Below the pieces are notes generated by a model that searched no databases, was not told the DNA's origin, and saw nothing but the letters and a program-made list of their open reading frames with translations. Both the position numbers and the translations under genes were made by a program. This document shows positions 57,252 through 64,000 of a stretch of DNA of 64,000 bases, piece after piece. Within the stretch, counting starts at the first letter, position 1. Each line of letters starts with the position of its first letter. This DNA is from Laburnicola sp. R22_1 (Eukaryota > Ascomycota > Dothideomycetes > Pleosporales > Didymosphaeriaceae). The DNA lies in NCBI GenBank assembly GCA_014281115.1, contig JACONQ010000021.1:62001-126000 (forward strand), written 5' to 3'.

Positions 57252-60200
57252 TATTTTTTATTAGCTATATATAATTTTTATAGTAAATTACTATAAAAAT
57301 GCCCTTATTATTATAGTAATAATTATTATATTTACTTATTATAATAAAAGTATAGCTTTAGTATTAAATATATATATTAAATCTAACTAAGCATCTAGCT
57401 ATTCTAAATCTAACTAAGCGCCTTACTATTTACTTAGTATCTATATACTTTTTATAGTACCTATCTGCTAGCTATATATCCTTAGCCTATATAGTAATCT
57501 ATTTTGTATAAATAGCGTTAATATTAGTATCTAGAAGTATTAGTATTTATTTTATAGTAGGAGTCGAGTATTATAAAGAAATATCTTTAAATATTCTAAT
57601 TAGAAAAGCCTCTATTACCTCCTAGAGAGTAGCTAGCATAGTAGACTAGAAGCGTAGATCTTTTTATCTTTATCTTACGCTATTTTCTTAATAAGGCGGT
57701 AGAACAGTATTATCTTAATAAGGGGCTTAATACTTTTTAGTACTTTTTAATTTTCCTAAGCGTAATAGTTATATACTAATAGAATATATATATAAATAGC
57801 TATAATAATAATATACTATCTAGCTTCTAGTAGTGCTTTTTTTTAGCGTAGTAGGTAGTATTTTATAAGGCGCCTTTTACGTAGCCTTAGTAGCTAGTAG
57901 CTTCTTTTTTTTACTTAAATTTTGCTAGTAGCTACTTTAGTATGTTTAAATAGTCTAGTATATGCTATTATCTTAGAAATTAAGATTATATAGTAGTTAA
58001 GGCTATAGAGTATTAAAAAAGTAGCTAAGAGGGTAGTAAGGTAAAGTAGCTAAGTAGGCGGCAAAGTAAGTAAATAAAATATACTACTGTTGTTAGCGCC
58101 TCACTTATGCGCATAGGCCCCTATAGCTGCTTTTTATAATAATATTAATATTTTTATTATCTTTATAATATTAACTATAATTATTATATACTATTATTAC
58201 ACTCTATACTATAGTATCTATTAAGAAAAAGTCTCCTAATATTCTAGAGGCCTCCTAAATAGTAGCCTATAGATTCTAGGAAATTTTAAGCGTAATAAGT
58301 AGAAGGGTCTTACTAAGGTACCTAGTAATTATAGCCTTTATTATACTATATACTAATATAGATAGAGCTTTATATTTAAAAATAAAGAGGTTAGCACTAT
58401 TCTTTTATATTATAGATAAGATAGCTTTTAGAAAGACTATCCTACTAACTATAAAGTGCTATTTAAAGGTACACTTAGTAATAGTATCTATACTATTATA
58501 TAGAGATCTTATAATGCACTTTATAGTAAAAAGAAAAGGTACTAAACTTTACTAAAATAGCACATTAAGCTATATAATATTAGCTTAAAAAGAAGCTTTA
58601 TAATAATAAAAACTACTAACAACTCTCTAAAGTGTAAAAGTATTAATAGCTTATATAGAAAAAGAAAAGCTTATATAGATCTACTTTAAGAATTAAAAGA
58701 GTAGTATATTATTATATTCTATTATTATATATTAGTTAATTAATAAGAAGTAGACAACTAGTTAGAGACAAAACTAATAGCTATATATAAGAAGTAGAAT
58801 AAGATTAAGAATAAAGTTAATTTAAGGGCCTACTAAGTAGCCCTAGCTAAGTATAAAATTGTTACTAGTAAGAAAAAAGGCCCTTCTATACTATAAAGTT
58901 ATATAAGTAAATAAATCTTTAGTTATAGTAGTATATATATATAAAGTTGCGTAGCGCGTATAGCCTACTATTATTAGTTTTTGTATAAAGTTAAATTATT
59001 TTTATTAATTTTTAACGCTTAACTTTCTATTCCCCTTCTACTCTAATAACTCTACCTTCTCTTATAACTTGTACTAAAGCATCTCCTAGCCTTTAAAAGC
59101 GCTAGAGTTAAGTATATTATTATAGTAGTACTTTACCTAGGTCTTTTACGCGCTACGCAGCTCTAAATTAATAAAGATTTTAGTATTAAACTTATTCTTA
59201 AATTTTTAAATAAAGAGGTACTTAAGTTAATTATTAAGTACTTAATAAGACTTTATAAACTTAATAATAGTCTTCTACTAATAGTCCTAAGTATTAGCTA
59301 TAATAAGCTCTAAGATTGCTAATATTAAATAATTAATTTGCTTGCCTATATAGTTCTTTAATATTATCTTATTTTTTAATTGCTTCTTATAGATCTTAAG
59401 CAACCTAGTGCCTATATATTTTATAATACTGCCTATCTAACGCCTTACTACTAGAGGTTTTGAATAGTTCCTTTTACTTCTTAATTAACTCTATTAGCTT
59501 TAATTACTAGCTAAAAAAGGTATTAATTATAGTAGCGTTCTTACTTATAGTAAAGTAGTCTTTAAATAGTTTTTTATACAACTTAAAGAAATCTAAAGGT
59601 CTCTATCTATATTTTTTAGCCTATTTATAGCGTTAAAGTACGTGTTAAGTATAGGCCTATTAGTAACAACCCTCCTATTCTTATATAAGAAGCCCAATTA
59701 ATAGAAAAGCTCTAACTAGACTTTATACTCTTTTTTATAGCTATTATACTAATTTTTAACTTACTTTATAGTTACTAGTTTAGTAGTAACCCTAGCTACT
59801 TTATTATAGGTGTATATTTATACCTTAAGTTTAAACTTATTATCTGCGTAATAGTTAGTGTTAGCCTTATTACTAAGGGTCTCTAGTAAGACCCCTAGCA
59901 TTCTAGTGCTCTAGACTATTTTTTAGCCTTATTTTTATTAGGGGTAGGTAATAGCGACTATATTATAGCTTATAACAACGCTTAGAAGTCTATAGATAAT
60001 AGTAATAGTAATAGTAATAGTAATAATAAGGGCTTTAGTAATAATAATAGGGCTTTAATTATAAGGCGCTAGAGGGCCTTATAGTATAGGAGAGAAGGTA
60101 GAGTTTATAATATAGTTTTTATAATTAAATTACTAAAAAATTAATTAAGGCAGCTAGAAGCTAACTTTAAGACGAAGATAGACAATAGAGATATAGTAAA

Positions 60201-60330
60201 TAGTACTTTATTTAATCTATAATTGTCTGCTAAGCTGCTATTAAAAACCTATATACGCCTTAGCTAATTACTTAGCAATTACCTGTACAAAACAGAGTAC
60301 AAAACGGAATCGAAAGTAAACAGGGCCTAA

Positions 60331-60944
60331 AGGGCAGGCGTAATGAAAGCATGGGCATGATTAGGCTGCTTGCTGCTTTAGCTCACGCCGCAGCACCATC
60401 CTTGGCCCATCAGACGACGTCGGCTACTCAATCAATTCAGTCTGCCCTTCACAGTCACCCGCGCCCGCTGCCAACCGCCTGCCCGCCCGTCGACACTGCC
60501 CAGCAGTGGTTGTAGTTGTTGTAGTTGTTGTCGTTGTTGTTGTTGTTTGTTCTGCGTCACCCGTCGGCCCCGGCCCGCCCTCTAGCTTTATTGTTCCTCG
60601 TCCTCGGCAGCCGCTTTGAATCCTCGAGCGTTCTGACGTTGCGAGTTTCAAAACGACAAACTCACGTAGCACGCGCCTCTCGTGGTCCTGACGGGACTCA
60701 CAGGTATGATGCCGCTGCCTGCCACGCCCACGGGCGCCGCGCCTGACTTCGACTGACCTGTTTGACAATCAGGCGCTCCCACCCACTGCACCCCTCGTTT
60801 GGATAGCGAGCCCCCAGCCCATTGTCCCGCTCTTTAATATCGAACACCCGCTGCTTCCTCGGCACACGATCTGAATCACTGCCTCGTCCGCCGCTCGAAC
60901 GTCCGCTACCGGCCAGCTCCATAGCACAGCCCCCTTATCACAAC
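60331..60944. other. Promoter and leader of CDC42
   Basis: Normal-GC sequence begins directly after the transposon. A (TTG)n-like run lies at about 60502-60550. A 114-codon minus-strand open frame crossing it reads as poly-Thr and is a by-product of the repeat. The Harbinger insertion ends only about 615 bp upstream of the CDC42 start codon. Confidence 0.5.
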
Positions 60945-61771
<827 letters not shown>

Positions 61772-62442
61772 AAGGTGGACTGTTGACGATGCTTCTATTC
61801 TTCCCCAATCTTTTACAGGCCTGGCGTGATTTTGGATACCTTACGGATGCCGGCGCCAAATGGTAGTAGCGATGTCTCCTCCTCAGTTATGAAACTACTT
61901 CCCAGCTTCTCTTCAATTCAAGATTCGAAACATGTCCCTCCTGCACCAATAAGCATAACATGTTAAGCGGGGCTTCACCTGCGGGCAGTGGCAGCAACGG
62001 CGGGCTTGGGTGCGGTGTGTGGCATGGTGCGAACGGAGCCATGGAAACCTTCCTATATCCTTTCGGTGAAGTTGCTTTTCTCTCCAAAGCAGTGTCTGAT
62101 TGTTTAGCTTACGTCAATTGCCCGTCGCGTCTCTATCACCGTGTTGCCCCGGCGATGGCGAGGTTGAGTGAAAGCCCTGCAGCAGTCTCCAGTGCGCGCG
62201 TTGAAGTAAATACATTCCCCGTCGCCTTGCCGTTTCGTCTGCCCCACCACTGGACTGCACTTACTGACACTTTTGCTGTAGTACATAGTCAGCTCTCGAC
62301 GCTATCGAACTCTAGTTTTTGTCGGAAGCGCCGCGTCCCAACTGGCAAGCTGGCATAAGGTATTTGGTAAGCCCGTATTCTCTCCGTCCTCGCGGCTGGC
62401 TCACACATCCGATAGATCTACTACATCTGTGTCCTAGCGACA
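61772..62442. other. Intergenic
   Basis: The 3' region of CDC42 and the promoter of the next gene. A 132-codon plus-strand frame (61960-62358) has no recognisable domain and I do not call it. Confidence 0.4.
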
Positions 62443-64000
62443 ATGGCACCACACAATCGCGAGCGGAAGAGGCACCTGCCAGACATTGAGATTCCTCCGC
62501 TGCCTCGCAACCGGCCAGTGCCAGGTCCGAATGCTTTTGCAATTGCCGCGCGCGCAGAAGAAGCAGAGAGGCAAAAGCAGGCAGAGCATGATCAACTTTT
62601 CGGCGCCGATACCTTTGCAGCAGACTCACGCCTCCCTCGTTCGAACTCTATAAACTTCTTCGCCAACCTCATTGATCAAGCGCGTGCGTCGTCGCCCCGC
62701 AAAGCGGCGAGAAAGTCGGATCATTCGTACAATTCGTCATCTGTTGCCAGTCACTATAGTTCAACGGCTCGGTCAAAACACTCTGAGCGAAGCTACCGTA
62801 GCACGGTGTCAGACTTACCCGAAGAGCCGACTCAACGCGGCGAGATAGAGGCGCAGAATGAGCGCAAGCTCCTCAAGATTATGGGTGAGGCGCCGGAGAC
62901 GCCCAAGACAGGTACGCGACGTGACTTTTCAGGTTATGTTCAAGTTTAAACTAAGCGTTGCTACAGGTGTTCCACCATTGCCAGATAGCCATGTCAAGAT
63001 CAACGACTTGAGACCCGGCTCCCAGTCGAGCAAGTTGGATCGAGATGTCATCACTGCGACGAGGAGTCCTAAGAAGAAGATCTTCGGGGTGAGCATTCCG
63101 TTTTCAAAAGCGTCTACTCATACGCCAGCACCACCTATGAACATGCCTCGCAAGGTGGCCAGGGTATTAGGCACAAGCCCTCCTAGGACACGAAAATTCT
63201 CCCCGCAGGGTTCCAGGACTTTGCCTCACGGGACCAGAACTTTGCCACGAGCGGACACGTCGAAGTCTCTTCCCTCCAAAGTGTACAATCAACCCACGCA
63301 TCCTGTTCGTCGACGTAGCCCACCCACCCAAAGCTCATCGCGAACTCGACCTAGCCATAGGTCTCCGACGAGCAAGGAGACCCCATTCTCACATGCCAAG
63401 ACACTCGAGGCATTGACATCGTCCCCACCCTCGCTACCACCGACTCCGCCCAAAAAGGACTCACCCGCGCCTGAGACAAAGGTGGCGAAGATCGTACGTC
63501 AACTTCTTACAGCTCCCCCCAAGCAGGAAGAAGTTGAGGACTTTGAAGACAGGGGCATGAAGTTGCTCATCCCTGTTGTGCCCAAGATGAACCCTATCCC
63601 CTCAGGCGGTGGTGAAAGCCCTTCCAAGTTTTGTCCGAATGATGATGTAGAGGACCAGGGAGAACTCATGGAAGGCGACCCCATACAGTCTTCTTATGGC
63701 AAGTTTGAGTATGCCAGGGACAAGGGAGACGGAGCAAGCGTCTATAGCGCTCCGCTAGCAGATCAAGCCCTTGAGTCGCTTACTCCGCGTCCTGGTCGTC
63801 GGAGCGGAGGACCTCAAATAGCTCCAACAAGTCCTCTCGGTGCTCGACTTAGGGGATATCCCCGACGACTGGACTCGCTTTCATATGTGGACCCGTTGTC
63901 ACGAGAGCACCCGTTCTCCCGGGAGCCCTCTCTGCCACGACAGGTCTCATCCCCGTCGAGTGTGTATTCGCCACAGCTAGAATACCTTCCGGCGACCGTC
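62443..64000 (+). CDS. Large disordered protein, unknown function, runs off the window
   Basis: The 5' part only. Exon 1 is 62443-62911, then a 55-nt intron (GTACGC donor, AACTAAG branch region, CTACAG acceptor), and exon 2 is open from 62967 to the end of the window. About 500 residues are visible. They are Ser/Pro/Arg-rich and mostly disordered: PLPRNRPVPGPNAFAIAARA, a short helical AEEAERQKQAEHDQLF, then many SPRK-, RTLP- and SPP-type motifs that look like phosphorylation sites. There is no globular domain in the visible part, so the family cannot be named. The start ATG is the first in frame after an upstream stop and is followed by a basic stretch. A GTGAGC near 63088 could open a further intron but is not needed to keep the frame. 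Confidence 0.7.

Larger units (their letters stand above)
53951..60327 (+). mobile_element. PIF/Harbinger-type transposon, 6.4 kb, with a nested pogo element
   Basis: The ends are a perfect 14-bp TIR, GGCCCTGTTTACTT, at 53951 and inverted at 60314-60327. A 3-bp TAA flanks both ends (53948-53950 and 60328-60330). TIR and duplication fit PIF/Harbinger. Reading the plus strand through stops near 54.6-54.85 kb gives DDLKKYLFFKNYIRALDSTQIKIY, here cited only as its hallmark ALDSTQI, close to the ALDGTHI signature of Harbinger nucleases. The interior is RIP-like and interrupted by a pogo/Fot copy at 55039-57251. About 3 kb to its right (57.25-60.25 kb) is too decayed to name. Without the nested copy the element would be about 4.2 kb, long enough for a transposase and a second (Myb-like) gene, which I could not confirm. 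Confidence 0.85.

Noticed and set aside
60424..60768. Minus-strand open frame with a poly-Thr run upstream of CDC42
   Set aside because: Product of the (TTG)n-like repeat; no domain.

Overview
The window looks like a chromosomal segment of a filamentous ascomycete (Pezizomycotina), most likely a Dothideomycete-type fungus. The evidence is short introns (mostly 45-63 nt) with GT...AG ends and CTAAC/CTAAT-like branch sites, a fungal arginine attenuator peptide leader, 2EXR, F-box and Zn2Cys6 proteins, and a sharp split between normal GC coding islands and very AT-rich, repeat-induced-point-mutation (RIP)-like blocks. All calls come from reading the sequence. No database search was possible, so family names rest on recognised motifs.

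Region 1 (1-12.6 kb): mitochondrial ribosomal protein mL46 (+), a 2EXR-domain gene whose 5' end looks damaged (+), a secreted M43-type zinc metalloprotease (-), and a class C beta-lactamase-like gene broken by stops and frameshifts (-), followed by the first TE island.

Region 2 (about 12.6-27.05 kb): an AT-rich island of decayed mobile elements. It holds palindromic MITE-like repeats, a 2.2 kb pogo/Fot-type element with intact TIRs, a Tc1/mariner element with 27-bp TIRs sitting in a Copia relic, a degenerate tandem array, and a second pogo-type family with a roughly 60-bp TIR. That last element carries a later, un-mutated GC-rich insertion of 193 bp flanked by an 8-bp duplication.

Region 3 (27-53.4 kb): a gene-rich housekeeping block. 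It contains an OSTalpha/TMEM184 transporter-like protein (+), an Acinus-like SAP/RSB/RGG protein (+), a GRAM-VASt sterol-transfer (LAM/Ltc) protein (-), a MIT-like coiled-coil protein (+), the arginine-specific carbamoyl-phosphate synthase small subunit with its spliced attenuator uORF (-), a kinase-like phosphotransferase (-), a small Cys-rich protein (+), an F-box protein (-), a secreted GH3 beta-glucosidase with eight exons (-), a protein with two C-terminal zinc clusters (-), and a 5' fragment of saccharopine reductase (LYS9).

Region 4 (53.95-60.33 kb): a 6.4 kb PIF/Harbinger-type element with TAA target duplication and a GGCCCTGTTTACTT TIR. It is interrupted by a second copy of the same pogo/Fot element seen in region 2.

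Region 5 (60.3-64 kb): CDC42 (+) with an unusually long hypervariable tail, and the 5' part of a large disordered protein that runs off the end.

The genes do not form one pathway. The main points are a spliced arginine-responsive uORF, two nested TE islands showing CpA-type mutation that spares CpG, and decaying genes (beta-lactamase-like, LYS9 fragment, 2EXR) lying at or near the island edges.
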